Source of the DNA: an uncultured Paraprevotella sp.
GTDB taxonomy: Bacteria; Bacteroidota; Bacteroidia; Bacteroidales; Bacteroidaceae
Length of the DNA stretch: 64,000 nucleotides
NCBI GenBank assembly: GCA_910586505.1
Contig: CAJUGV010000006.1
Location: forward strand, 62,276 to 126,275
Direction of reading: 5' to 3'
Shown: positions 27,206 to 36,213 of the stretch, piece by piece
Numbering within the stretch: position 1 is the stretch's first letter
Layout of the letters: each line of letters opens with the position of its first letter
The notes under the pieces: model-generated
Told to the model about the DNA's origin: nothing
What the model saw: the letters and a program-made list of their open reading frames with translations, nothing else
Databases searched by the model: none
Program-made: the position numbers and the translations under genes

Positions 27206-28555
27206 TTAAGCCATCTCCTTACGAAGCATATCCAGCCCCTCACGAACGATACGCTGTACTTCCAACTTAGAAGAATCAACAAATTCGCACAAGGCAAAAT
27301 CTTCCGGTGCAACTTCGTAAATACCCAAAGCCTCCATACGGTCTATATCACCGGCAATAATAGCCTTAACCAACTGTTCGGGGAAAATGTCCATAGGAAA
27401 TACACGATCGTATTCACCCGACATAATCATATGGCGTTCTCCTCCCTTTATACGGGCATCAAGCGTATATTCTTTTTTGCCCATCAGCCAGCTCATGTAA
27501 GCACGGCTGGAAGAGTAATCATTGAAACGAGGCATAATCCAACCGAAAATCTCATGTACATCATCACCCTCCGGAATTACATTAATCTCTGTCGCATGAG
27601 CAGCAAGGAATCCGTCCTTGGTCGTTTTCACTCCCGTCATCACATTACCGTTAATCACACGCAGGGTCTTTCCGGACGTCACATTTCCCTCTATCAAAGT
27701 ATTCAGCTGTTGTCCTACAATCATCTTGCAATAAGCCGGCTTTTTCACTTCCGAACCAGCAAAGGCAATTACGCGGGTAAAATCCAAACATCCTGTATTC
27801 AGAAGATGACCGATAAAAATCACTTCTTCCGCACCAATCGTCCATACTACCTCACCTTTGTTCACAGGACAAAGGTGATTAATCTGCACACCCACATTTC
27901 CAGCCGGAGCCGGACCGTCAAAAATATTAACTTCTACATTTTTGGCAGCAGTCAATGCCACAGATTTCTGTTCGGCACTCACTCCAAGATAGGTTTTTGC
28001 CATTTTGGACAATGCATCAAGACCTGTCTGAAAATCGGCCTCACGTCCTTGCAATACATATTCGAAATCTGCTGCAAGTGGCATAGAATTGAATGCTGAA
28101 ACAAAAATAGCCTTTGGCATATCTGACGGACTCGCCGTCACATCAAAAGGACGCTGTTTGAAGAAACCGAACAACCCGGACTCCAATAAAGAATCTTTTA
28201 CTTGAGACGCAGTCATCTGGCTCACATTCTTCTTCCCGAAGTCCACATACTGTTGTTCTCCAGCGGATTCCACACGCACGCTCATTACTTTACGACGCTC
28301 ACCGCGTTCCACCATAGTCACCCGTCCGCTCACGGGAGAGACAAACTTGATTTCAGGATGATTCTTGTCTACAAACAAGCAATCCCCGACCTTCACCACG
28401 TCATTCTCTTTGACCACTACTTTGGGCTTGACTCCCGTAAAGTCATCCGGCATCAATGCATACACAGCCGAACTCTTCACTTGGAACTCTTCCTTGGCAG
28501 CTTTACCCTTGAGATTCACGTCAAGGCCTTTACGTAATTTAATTACATTTGCCAT
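27206..28555 (-). CDS. nqrA: Na+-NQR subunit A
   Basis: 449-residue soluble subunit, first gene of the operon. Family start IKLRKGLDVNLKGKA; a biotinyl-lipoyl-like fold (VKVGDCLF..FVSPVSGRV) lies at about 50-85, and IGHLLNTG and ERHMIMSGEYDRVFPMDI are in the centre and C-terminal part. It forms the cytoplasmic face of the complex and bears on ubiquinone/menaquinone reduction. The promoter lies 41-48 bases upstream. Confidence 0.96.
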   Translation of the reverse strand: MANVIKLRKGLDVNLKGKAAKEEFQVKSSAVYALMPDDFTGVKPKVVVKENDVVKVGDCLFVDKNHPEIKFVSPVSGRVTMVERGERRKVMSVRVESAGEQQYVDFGKKNVSQMTASQVKDSLLESGLFGFFKQRPFDVTASPSDMPKAIFVSAFNSMPLAADFEYVLQGREADFQTGLDALSKMAKTYLGVSAEQKSVALTAAKNVEVNIFDGPAPAGNVGVQINHLCPVNKGEVVWTIGAEEVIFIGHLLNTGCLDFTRVIAFAGSEVKKPAYCKMIVGQQLNTLIEGNVTSGKTLRVINGNVMTGVKTTKDGFLAAHATEINVIPEGDDVHEIFGWIMPRFNDYSSSRAYMSWLMGKKEYTLDARIKGGERHMIMSGEYDRVFPMDIFPEQLVKAIIAGDIDRMEALGIYEVAPEDFALCEFVDSSKLEVQRIVREGLDMLRKEMA

Positions 28556-28595
28556 TATTATATGATTAAATAAACTGGTTTTAATTAAAACGTCG

Positions 28596-28603
28596 CAAAA
28601 TTA
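28596..28603 (-). promoter_or_regulatory. Bacteroides -7 box for nqrABCDEF
   Basis: Minus-strand TAATTTTG (28603 to 28596), about 40 bases before the nqrA ATG; divergent from the TamB promoter. Confidence 0.7.
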
Positions 28604-28646
28604 CATTAAAAATACGACAAAGTGAAGCTTTCTAAAAAGAAAATAG

Positions 28647-28654
28647 TATTTTTG
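28647..28654 (+). promoter_or_regulatory. Bacteroides -7 box for the TamB-like gene
   Basis: TATTTTTG followed by the coding frame almost at once, predicting a very short leader. Confidence 0.62.
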
Positions 28655-28673
28655 CCGCATAAATAAGAGCTAT

Positions 28674-31600
28674 ATTAAAAGACTTAGAAAAATATTCAGA
28701 GTCCTTGTAGGTACAATCATCAGTTGCTACCTGCTGTCGGTTGCGTTACTCCATATCCCTGCGGTACAAAACGCAGCTACATCTCTTATTGAAGAAGTAT
28801 TGAAAGATATTTTACAAACAGAACTTTCTGTCGGAAAGGTGGACTTCGGATATTTCAACAGAATTATTCTTGATGATGTATTAGTTAAAGACAAGAACGA
28901 CAAGGACATGCTGAAAGCCGCCCGCATGTCTGCCAAGATAGAACTTATGCCCTTGTTGCATGGCAAAGTTTCCGTCACCAGCGTACAACTTTACGGCTTC
29001 GACATTCAGCTTTACCAGCGTACGACAGAGGAGAAGCCGAATTTTCAATTCCTCATCAACACCTTCACTTCAAAAGACAGTTTTCCCTCCCGTCCCGACT
29101 TACGTATCAATTCCGTACTTATACGCAGGGGAAAGATCTCGTGGAATCGATTGGACAGTCCGTCCACTCCCGGACGGTTTAACCCCAATCATATCATTTT
29201 GGACAAGTTCAGCGCAACATTGTCTTTGAAAAGCTATACAGCGGATTCCCTGAATCTAAACCTCAAAAAACTGTCATTCGAAGAACACTCCGGACTGCAT
29301 CTCAAACAACTATCATTCAGAATCTCCGCCAACCGGCAGAAAGCCTGTATAGACCGGTTTGTAGCGGAACTCCCTCATTCACGACTGGCGCTTACCCCCA
29401 TCACTCTGAGTTACCACACGCCCAAAGAGAATGAAGCAAGCGCTACCATACCGTATTTTACATTCCAAGGCAGTATTGCAGAAGGGACCATATCATTAAC
29501 AGACCTTACTTCCTTCTATCCGCCTTTGGCACAAGTTGAAAAATTCAAGGAACTGCAACCGCTTCATATCGAAGCGCGGTTTACCGGTGACTCCGAGCAT
29601 GCGCTCATCAGCCCATTACGACTATACAGCCACGACCATAGTGTAGAGTTTGAGGCTCCCGTCACCATAAGACAACTACAAAATTCCATACAACGTACAA
29701 TAAAGGCAGACATCCAAAAACTGTATATTTCTCCGAAAAGCGTCCGGCTCATAACAGAACGGCTACCCTACCCCCAATCTGGTATTTTGTCCCGCATACA
29801 GGCCATGGGGCCGCTACAGGCGGAAGGTACGCTTTCCTACCACCCCAAACTTATAAACGGACAGATTAACCTGCATACAGAGTTGGGGGCTCTATCCCTG
29901 TCCGGTTCGCTTACCCATAAAAATGAGATTCAGGCCGCCCTATATACCCCCAACTTCAATCTCGGCAAACTGACGGACAAGGAAAAACAATGGGGTGAGA
30001 TTGCTCTCAATATATCCGGCAAAGGAACTCTCCATCAGAAACAGTCCCCCTCTTTTTCCTTACAGGGAAACATCGAAAAGATGACATACAAACGTCATGA
30101 ATACCGCGACATAGCTGTAAATGCCCAGTATAAGAGCCACAAAATAGAAGCCGACATAGCCGTAAACGATCTCTACCTGATTCTCACAGCACAAGGAGAA
30201 GCTGATATCCAGTCAAGCACTCCTTATCTAAAAGGTATGATCTCTATAAGGAACTTTGTACCGCATGCCCTTGCACTCACCACCCAACACAAAGAAACAA
30301 CTTTCCAGGGCAACATCAATGCCGATTTCAGCGGAAACAGCATTGAAAACATGGAAGGGTCTATCGGAATTCAAGACTTCCGCATGAAGACGGAAGAAGA
30401 AAACTACACAACCGGACCTATCCTCTTCGAGGCCGCCGACGAGCAGGGAAAACGAACACTCGCCCTACACAGCGACTTCATACGCGGTGAGATGAAAGGC
30501 GACTTCCATTTAGGAACACTAATAACCCAGTGCCGAAAATTACTGCATATCTATATCCCTTCATTTGTCAAAGAACCTCAGTTGAAAAAAGAAGCATCAG
30601 ACGAGGTTTTCCTCTCCATGCACATCGACAACGTAGAGCCTATAAAAAAAATCTTCGGCATCCCGTTGGAGATCCGTAAACCCAGCCATATCAACGGTTA
30701 TTTCAACAGCCGCACGCAAGAACTGGATTTCCACGCATTGTTTCCGTCTTTCAACTATGCGGGTCAGCAGTTAGACAATCTCCGCATCATGTCGGGATGT
30801 TTCAACGACTCACTCTCCGGCATCGTCCAATTCAGCAAACGAATAGGCAAAGCGCCTGTTGATTTCAAATTACAGGCCCGCGCGGCAAACGACAATGTTC
30901 TCACAGAACTCAATTGGACAAACCACACCGAAAATGTATATAAAGGCACCATATCCGTGGACACCCGATTCATGCACGACGAGAACAGGAAGTTACTCAC
31001 AGACATTATATTCCATCCTTCGCTCATCATCGTCAACGACTCGGCCTGGAACGTACATTCCTCAGAAATCCACCTGGCTCCCGGACTGGCAAGCATCAAC
31101 AAATTTACCATTGAGCAAGACGACCGTCATCTTATTCTGGACGGCAGGGTATCAGACAGCGAGAGTGACTCTCTGACTGTCGACCTGAAAAAGATTAATC
31201 TGGAATACATCTTCAACATCATCAATTTCCATGCCGTAGACTTTGCCGGTCAGGCTACCGGACGCATCCACGCCAAAAGATTGATGAAGACCCCCGAAGC
31301 CGACGCACGCCTTCATGTAGAAGGTTTTACTTTCAACAAAGCTTATTTGGGCGAAATGAACCTTCGCGGCGGATGGAACAAGGAAAACAACGCAATCTCC
31401 CTGAATGCGCACATGGCAGATCCGGTCAACCGGAGCATGACCCAAGTGAACGGCGACATCAGAATCGGAGCAGCCCCGAAAGGAGGGCTCGACCTGATGA
31501 TCCGCACGGAAAATATCGATTTATCTTTCCTGAACCAGTACACAAACGGCATCTTCACCGGACTTTACGGACGGGCATCAGGCTGGACCCGGGTGTTCGG

Positions 31601-33137
31601 TCCGTTTAAAGGCATTAACCTGGAGGGGGATATGCTGGTCAACGAAGGAGGAATGAAAGTAAACGCGACGGAAGTAGACTACCGCCTATTGAACGACTCC
31701 GTCATCCTGCGGCCGGACAATATCTATTTCCGGAATGCCACGGTTTATGACAAAATGGGATCGCCCGACCGAAACGACCATTATGCTACGGTTAACGGAG
31801 TGCTCCGCCATTCCTGCCTCTCGCACATGACCTTCGACTTTGATATCGACGCCCATAATATATTGGGATATGACGTGAAGGAGTTCGGAGACAACGTGTT
31901 CTGCGGAACGGCCTACGCCACCGGCAACATTGGCTTCAACGGCCGTCCGGGCAACCTGAACATCCACATCAACGCCCGTCCCGAAGAGAACACCTTGTTT
32001 GTCTACAACCTGTCCTCTCCCACCACCCTGACCGACAACCAGTTCATCACCTACAAGCATCATACCGACAGCCTGAACGAACGCCTACCCGATTCAGCCG
32101 CCATCCGACTGCCGGAACCGGAATCAGACATACGCATCAACTTTCATCTCAACCTTACCCCCGAAGCCACCATGAAGATTCTCATGGACCCGAAAGCCGG
32201 CGACTATATCTCCCTGAACGGCCACGGCAACATCCGTGCCAATTATTACAATAAGGGAGACTTCACCATGTACGGCACATATACCATCGACCACGGCATA
32301 TACAAACTGTCATTACAGGATGTGATCCGCAAGGACTTCGCTTTCCGACGGGGAGGCACCATCGTGTTCGGAGGTCAGCCGATTCAAGCCGACCTCAATC
32401 TGCAAGCCGTCTATACCGTTCCTTCGGTATCGCTGAACGACCTGAGTGCACGCTCCACATTCAGCCAGAACAATGTCCGTGTGAACTGCCTGATGAACCT
32501 CGGAGGTAAAGCGCAGTCACCTCAGATCAGTTTCGATTTCGACCTGCCCAACGTTAACGAAGACGAAAAACAGATGGTGAAAAGCCTCATTAACACGGAA
32601 GAAGAAAAGAACATGCAGGTAATTTACCTTTTGGGAATAGGACGCTTCTATACCTACGACTACAACAATACAGGACAAAGCCAATCCTCCGTAGCCATGA
32701 AGTCATTACTCTCTTCCACCCTCAGCGGACAGCTCAACCAGATGTTCTCCACCCTTCTCGGCAATAACAGCAACTGGAACATCGGAACCAACCTGAGCAC
32801 CGGCGAAATGGGATGGAGCGATATGGATGTAGAGGGACTGCTCTCCGGACGCCTGCTCAACAACCGCTTGCTTATCAACGGCAATTTCGGCTACAGAGAC
32901 AACAACAATACACATTCCACCAATAACTTTATCGGGGACTTCGACTTGCAGTGGCTACTCACAAAGAACGGCAACATCAGCCTGAAAGCATACAGCAAAA
33001 CCAACGACCGCTATTTTACCAAATCCTCGCTGACCACCCAGGGCGTTGGTTTAGGGCTGAAAAAGGATTTCAATACATGGCGCGACGTGTTCCGCCTGTT
33101 CATCCCCCGCAAACGAAGAGCGGACACACAAAAATAG
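28674..33137 (+). CDS. TamB/DUF490-like translocation and assembly protein
   Basis: About 1490-residue AsmA/TamB superfamily protein bridging inner and outer membranes; such proteins are held to move phospholipids or help outer-membrane protein assembly. The N-terminal anchor (IFRVLVGTIISCYLLSVALLHIPAVQNAA) is followed by a long beta-groove of repeated strands and the C-terminal DUF490 region (PPNDLSAR-like VSLNDLSARSTF, then STLSGQLNQMFS and a barrel-like end). The first orthodox start (TTG 28800) would remove the anchor. The frame is open back to the promoter and contains only ATA (28659) and ATT (28674) as possible starts, so I place it at ATT; this start is uncertain. Confidence 0.85.
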   Translation: MKRLRKIFRVLVGTIISCYLLSVALLHIPAVQNAATSLIEEVLKDILQTELSVGKVDFGYFNRIILDDVLVKDKNDKDMLKAARMSAKIELMPLLHGKVSVTSVQLYGFDIQLYQRTTEEKPNFQFLINTFTSKDSFPSRPDLRINSVLIRRGKISWNRLDSPSTPGRFNPNHIILDKFSATLSLKSYTADSLNLNLKKLSFEEHSGLHLKQLSFRISANRQKACIDRFVAELPHSRLALTPITLSYHTPKENEASATIPYFTFQGSIAEGTISLTDLTSFYPPLAQVEKFKELQPLHIEARFTGDSEHALISPLRLYSHDHSVEFEAPVTIRQLQNSIQRTIKADIQKLYISPKSVRLITERLPYPQSGILSRIQAMGPLQAEGTLSYHPKLINGQINLHTELGALSLSGSLTHKNEIQAALYTPNFNLGKLTDKEKQWGEIALNISGKGTLHQKQSPSFSLQGNIEKMTYKRHEYRDIAVNAQYKSHKIEADIAVNDLYLILTAQGEADIQSSTPYLKGMISIRNFVPHALALTTQHKETTFQGNINADFSGNSIENMEGSIGIQDFRMKTEEENYTTGPILFEAADEQGKRTLALHSDFIRGEMKGDFHLGTLITQCRKLLHIYIPSFVKEPQLKKEASDEVFLSMHIDNVEPIKKIFGIPLEIRKPSHINGYFNSRTQELDFHALFPSFNYAGQQLDNLRIMSGCFNDSLSGIVQFSKRIGKAPVDFKLQARAANDNVLTELNWTNHTENVYKGTISVDTRFMHDENRKLLTDIIFHPSLIIVNDSAWNVHSSEIHLAPGLASINKFTIEQDDRHLILDGRVSDSESDSLTVDLKKINLEYIFNIINFHAVDFAGQATGRIHAKRLMKTPEADARLHVEGFTFNKAYLGEMNLRGGWNKENNAISLNAHMADPVNRSMTQVNGDIRIGAAPKGGLDLMIRTENIDLSFLNQYTNGIFTGLYGRASGWTRVFGPFKGINLEGDMLVNEGGMKVNATEVDYRLLNDSVILRPDNIYFRNATVYDKMGSPDRNDHYATVNGVLRHSCLSHMTFDFDIDAHNILGYDVKEFGDNVFCGTAYATGNIGFNGRPGNLNIHINARPEENTLFVYNLSSPTTLTDNQFITYKHHTDSLNERLPDSAAIRLPEPESDIRINFHLNLTPEATMKILMDPKAGDYISLNGHGNIRANYYNKGDFTMYGTYTIDHGIYKLSLQDVIRKDFAFRRGGTIVFGGQPIQADLNLQAVYTVPSVSLNDLSARSTFSQNNVRVNCLMNLGGKAQSPQISFDFDLPNVNEDEKQMVKSLINTEEEKNMQVIYLLGIGRFYTYDYNNTGQSQSSVAMKSLLSSTLSGQLNQMFSTLLGNNSNWNIGTNLSTGEMGWSDMDVEGLLSGRLLNNRLLINGNFGYRDNNNTHSTNNFIGDFDLQWLLTKNGNISLKAYSKTNDRYFTKSSLTTQGVGLGLKKDFNTWRDVFRLFIPRKRRADTQK

Positions 33138-33180
33138 CCCTCAGAAGACAACAAGAACCACATCATAAAAAAAACTGATT

Positions 33181-33648
33181 ATGGGAAACAAGAATTTTAT
33201 GCGCAAGGCCATCGAACTTTCGGTGGAGAACGTCAGAAACGGCGGAGGCCCTTTCGGCGTAGTCATCACAAAAGGCGACGAAATCATCGCCACCGGTGTG
33301 AATCGCGTCACCGCCAATAATGACCCCACCGCACATGCGGAAGTCAGCGCCATCAGGGAAGCATGCCGCAAACTGGGCACATTCGACCTGAGCGGATGCG
33401 AAATATACACCTCGTGCGAGCCATGTCCGATGTGCCTCGGAGCCATCTATTGGGCCCACATCGACAAGATCTATTACGGCAACAGCAAGTACGATGCGGC
33501 TGAAGCCGGTTTCGATGATTCTTTCATTTATGAAGAGCTGGCGCTCCCCCGCGAAAAACGCAAAAAAGCCATGACGGAACTGTTACCGGAAGAAGCCATC
33601 GCAGCATTCGATCTTTGGCGTAACACAACAGACAAAACGGAATACTGA
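33181..33648 (+). CDS. guaD: Guanine deaminase (CMP/dCMP deaminase fold)
   Basis: 155-residue cytidine-deaminase-like protein. The zinc site is TAHAE (His52, catalytic Glu54) and CEPCPMC (Cys82, Cys85). The sequence NGGGPFGVVI, TANNDPTAHAEV and the C-terminal FDDSFIYEEL agree with the small Bacillus-type guanine deaminase rather than TadA. It converts guanine to xanthine in purine salvage. Follows the TamB-like gene by 43 bases; no own promoter box seen. Confidence 0.88.
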   Translation: MGNKNFMRKAIELSVENVRNGGGPFGVVITKGDEIIATGVNRVTANNDPTAHAEVSAIREACRKLGTFDLSGCEIYTSCEPCPMCLGAIYWAHIDKIYYGNSKYDAAEAGFDDSFIYEELALPREKRKKAMTELLPEEAIAAFDLWRNTTDKTEY

Positions 33649-33798
33649 CTTACCGGCGCGCTTTCGCAACTCACACACGGTGCCATCCCCTCACCGTCTG
33701 TCAGGCTTTTTCCCATCACGGCAAGATCTACGGAGGCAAACAGACATAGAGGATGCAATGCACACATTTTCAGCAAGATGAAAAAGCTGTCTTACATT

Positions 33799-33846
33799 CC
33801 GCAGTATTTTAAAAAATCGTGCTCATGATTTTCTAAAATACTGCGG
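33799..33846. repeat. Strong hairpin, 20-base arms
   Basis: Arms 33799-33818 and 33827-33846 are inverse complements with one mismatch and an 8-base loop. There is no T-run right after either arm. It begins one base from the stop of a small minus-strand frame and may be its transcript end or a small repeat element. Confidence 0.7.
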
Positions 33847-33847
33847 T

Positions 33848-34021
33848 TCATTTTTCATTTTCTTCCTCATCATTTTCCGCCGCTTGCCGCACCTGATGAA
33901 CAAACACTCTGTTTCCACATCCTTTTGTAACGAATCTGAAAAGCAGATTCACGCCGGCGCATGCCAATGTAAGAACCTGCCAAACATATTTTTCATCTCC
34001 GGAAAAGAATAATCTTTTCAT
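33848..34021 (-). CDS. Candidate 57-residue small protein
   Basis: Open frame from ATG 34021, beginning MKRLFFSGDEKYVWQ, with a hydrophobic middle (about 14-34, VWQVLTLACAGVNLLFRFVT) and an acidic end (NDEEENEK). It fills the gap between guaD and nth and stops right before the hairpin at 33799-33846. No promoter box is visible and I do not recognise the sequence; it may be chance. Confidence 0.3.
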   Translation of the reverse strand: MKRLFFSGDEKYVWQVLTLACAGVNLLFRFVTKGCGNRVFVHQVRQAAENDEEENEK

Positions 34022-34029
34022 TTTTTGCG

Positions 34030-34037
34030 TACATTTG
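34030..34037 (+). promoter_or_regulatory. Bacteroides -7 box for nth
   Basis: TACATTTG, 21 bases before the nth ATG; it excludes the in-frame TTG at 34035. Confidence 0.65.
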
Positions 34038-34058
34038 CCGGTACAACATTTGAAAGCA

Positions 34059-34727
34059 ATGAGAAAACAAGAATTATACAATCGCATCATCACTTACTTT
34101 GAAGAGACCATGCCCGTAGCCGAGACGGAACTACACTACAACGACCCTTTCCAGCTGCTCGTGGCTGTCATCCTGTCGGCGCAGTGCACGGACAAGCGGG
34201 TCAACATGATCACGCCTCCGCTATTCCGCGATTACCCCACCCCCGAAGCCATGTCCTCCGCCACGCCGGAAACCATCTATGAATACATCCGCAGCGTGAG
34301 CTATCCCAACAACAAAGCCAGGCATCTGGTGGGTATGGCACGTATGCTGACGGAGGTCTACCACAGCGAAGTGCCGTCCGATCTGGACGAACTGGTCAAA
34401 TTGCCGGGCGTGGGACGCAAGACGGCCAACGTCATTCAAGCCGTGGTGTTCGAGAAAGCCGCCATGGCGGTAGACACACACGTTTTTCGCGTGAGCCACC
34501 GTATAGGACTGGTTCCGGCCACCTGCACCACTCCCTACAGTGTGGAGAAACAACTGGTGCGCTACTTTCCAGCCGCCATAATTCCCAAAGCCCACCACTG
34601 GCTGATCCTGCACGGACGGTATACCTGCACGGCACGTACACCGAAATGCGACACCTGCGGCCTGAAAATATACTGCCGCCATTACCTCCGGACGCATGGT
34701 GCCTCCCGCCCCTCCTCTTCCCTCTGA
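34059..34727 (+). CDS. nth: Endonuclease III
   Basis: 222-residue base-excision-repair glycosylase/AP lyase. The helix-hairpin-helix LPGVGRKTANV carries the catalytic lysine Lys121, VDTHVFRV the catalytic Asp139, and the [4Fe-4S] loop has the C-x6-C-x2-C-x5-C spacing (CTARTPKCDTCGLKIYC). It removes oxidised pyrimidines from DNA. Monocistronic by the look of the flanking promoters. Confidence 0.96.
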   Translation: MRKQELYNRIITYFEETMPVAETELHYNDPFQLLVAVILSAQCTDKRVNMITPPLFRDYPTPEAMSSATPETIYEYIRSVSYPNNKARHLVGMARMLTEVYHSEVPSDLDELVKLPGVGRKTANVIQAVVFEKAAMAVDTHVFRVSHRIGLVPATCTTPYSVEKQLVRYFPAAIIPKAHHWLILHGRYTCTARTPKCDTCGLKIYCRHYLRTHGASRPSSSL

Positions 34728-34813
34728 AACCACAGCGGCCGAAAGGCTCCATATCCCTCCGATTATCATGCAAAATAAAGCGGCGCACTCTTGCAGATGT
34801 GCACGGAAAAGTA

Positions 34814-34821
34814 TAATTTTG
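34814..34821 (+). promoter_or_regulatory. Bacteroides -7 box for pgk
   Basis: TAATTTTG, 66 bases before the pgk ATG. Confidence 0.65.
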
Positions 34822-34887
34822 CAGTGCAGCAAAAGCATAATAACAAAGATGTAATCATCGAAAAACCTTTAAATAAAGATTTAAATT

Positions 34888-36135
34888 ATGACTATTGACA
34901 ATTACAAGTTTGCCGGCAAAAAGGCAATCGTACGTGTGGACTTCAACGTCCCCTTGGATGAAAACGGTAAGATTACGGATGATACCCGTATCCGCGGTGC
35001 CTTGCCTACGCTGAAGAAAATCCTTGCAGACGGTGGCGCGCTTATCATCATGAGCCACATGGGCAAACCCAAAGGCAAAGTGAACGCCAAGTTCTCTTTG
35101 AGCCAGATCACCGATGCCGTGGCAGAAAAACTGGGTGTAGCCGTACAGTTTGCTCCCGACTGCGCCAAGGCTGCCGAGGCTGCCGCAGCGCTGAAGCCGG
35201 GAGAAGTGCTGTTGCTGGAAAACCTCCGCTTCTATCCTGAAGAAGAAGGCAAACCCGTAGGCATCGACAAAGAAGACCCCGCTTATGACGAGGCTAAGAA
35301 AGCCATGAAGGCTTCTCAGAAAGAATTTGCCAAAACACTGGCTTCTTATGCCGACTGCTATGTAAACGACGCTTTCGGAACCGCTCACCGCAAACATGCT
35401 TCTACTGCCGTCATCGCCGACTACTTTGATGCGGACAACAAAATGCTCGGCTATCTGATGGAAAAGGAAGTAAACGCAGTGGACAACGTTCTGAGCAACA
35501 TCAAACGCCCCTTCACGGCTATCATGGGCGGCTCTAAGGTTTCTACAAAAATCGGTATTATCGAAAACCTGATGGACAAGGTGGACAACCTGATTCTCTG
35601 CGGCGGTATGACTTACACATTTGCCAAGGCACAAGGCGGACAGATCGGAAACTCCATCTGCGAGGACGACAAACTGCAGCTGGCCCTGGACATCATCGCC
35701 AAAGCCAAAGCCAAGGGCGTGAACCTCGTACTTGGCACGGATTGTGTGGCCGCAGATGCTTTCGCCAATGACGCCAATACGCAAATCGTTCCGTCAAATG
35801 CCATACCTGAAGGTTGGGAAGGCCTGGATGCAGGTCCTAACACTCAGAAAGCCTTTGCCGAGGCTATCAAAAATGCCAAAACCATTCTGTGGAACGGTCC
35901 TGCCGGTGTCTTCGAATTCGACAACTTTACTGCCGGCTCACGCGCCATCGCAGACGCTATTGCCGAAGCTACCAAAAACGGTGCATTCTCACTCATCGGA
36001 GGCGGTGACTCTGTAGCATGTATCAACAAATTCGGTATGGCGGACCAGGTATCATACATTTCCACCGGTGGCGGCGCCCTGCTCGAGGCCATCGAAGGAA
36101 AGATCCTTCCGGGTATCGCAGCCATCAAAGGCTAA
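34888..36135 (+). CDS. pgk: Phosphoglycerate kinase
   Basis: 415-residue glycolytic kinase converting 1,3-bisphosphoglycerate and ADP to 3-phosphoglycerate and ATP. The N-terminal substrate domain has the signature VRVDFNVPLD and SHMGKPKG; the C-terminal nucleotide domain has MGGSKVSTKIG, WNGPAGVFE and LIGGGDSVACINKFG. Codon use is strongly biased, as expected for a highly expressed gene. Ends with a hairpin terminator. Confidence 0.98.
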   Translation: MTIDNYKFAGKKAIVRVDFNVPLDENGKITDDTRIRGALPTLKKILADGGALIIMSHMGKPKGKVNAKFSLSQITDAVAEKLGVAVQFAPDCAKAAEAAAALKPGEVLLLENLRFYPEEEGKPVGIDKEDPAYDEAKKAMKASQKEFAKTLASYADCYVNDAFGTAHRKHASTAVIADYFDADNKMLGYLMEKEVNAVDNVLSNIKRPFTAIMGGSKVSTKIGIIENLMDKVDNLILCGGMTYTFAKAQGGQIGNSICEDDKLQLALDIIAKAKAKGVNLVLGTDCVAADAFANDANTQIVPSNAIPEGWEGLDAGPNTQKAFAEAIKNAKTILWNGPAGVFEFDNFTAGSRAIADAIAEATKNGAFSLIGGGDSVACINKFGMADQVSYISTGGGALLEAIEGKILPGIAAIKG

Positions 36136-36165
36136 CCTCCCGGGAAAACTGGAATCCTGAAATAC

Positions 36166-36202
36166 GAAGGGCGACTTGTACATACGGGTTGCCCTTCTTT
36201 AT
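36166..36202 (+). terminator. Terminator after pgk
   Basis: GAAGGGCGAC (36166-36175) pairs with GTTGCCCTTC (36188-36197) with one G-T pair, followed by TTT. Confidence 0.75.
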
Positions 36203-36213
36203 TCCAATAATTT

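Noticed and set aside
33181..33648. tRNA adenosine deaminase (TadA) for the deaminase gene
   Set aside because: The C-terminal part (FDDSFIYEEL) and NNDPTAHAEV fit the small guanine deaminase better.
34855..35784. 309-codon open frame antisense to pgk
   Set aside because: It mirrors the strongly codon-biased pgk gene, is Cys/Phe/His-rich without domain character, and pgk itself is certain.
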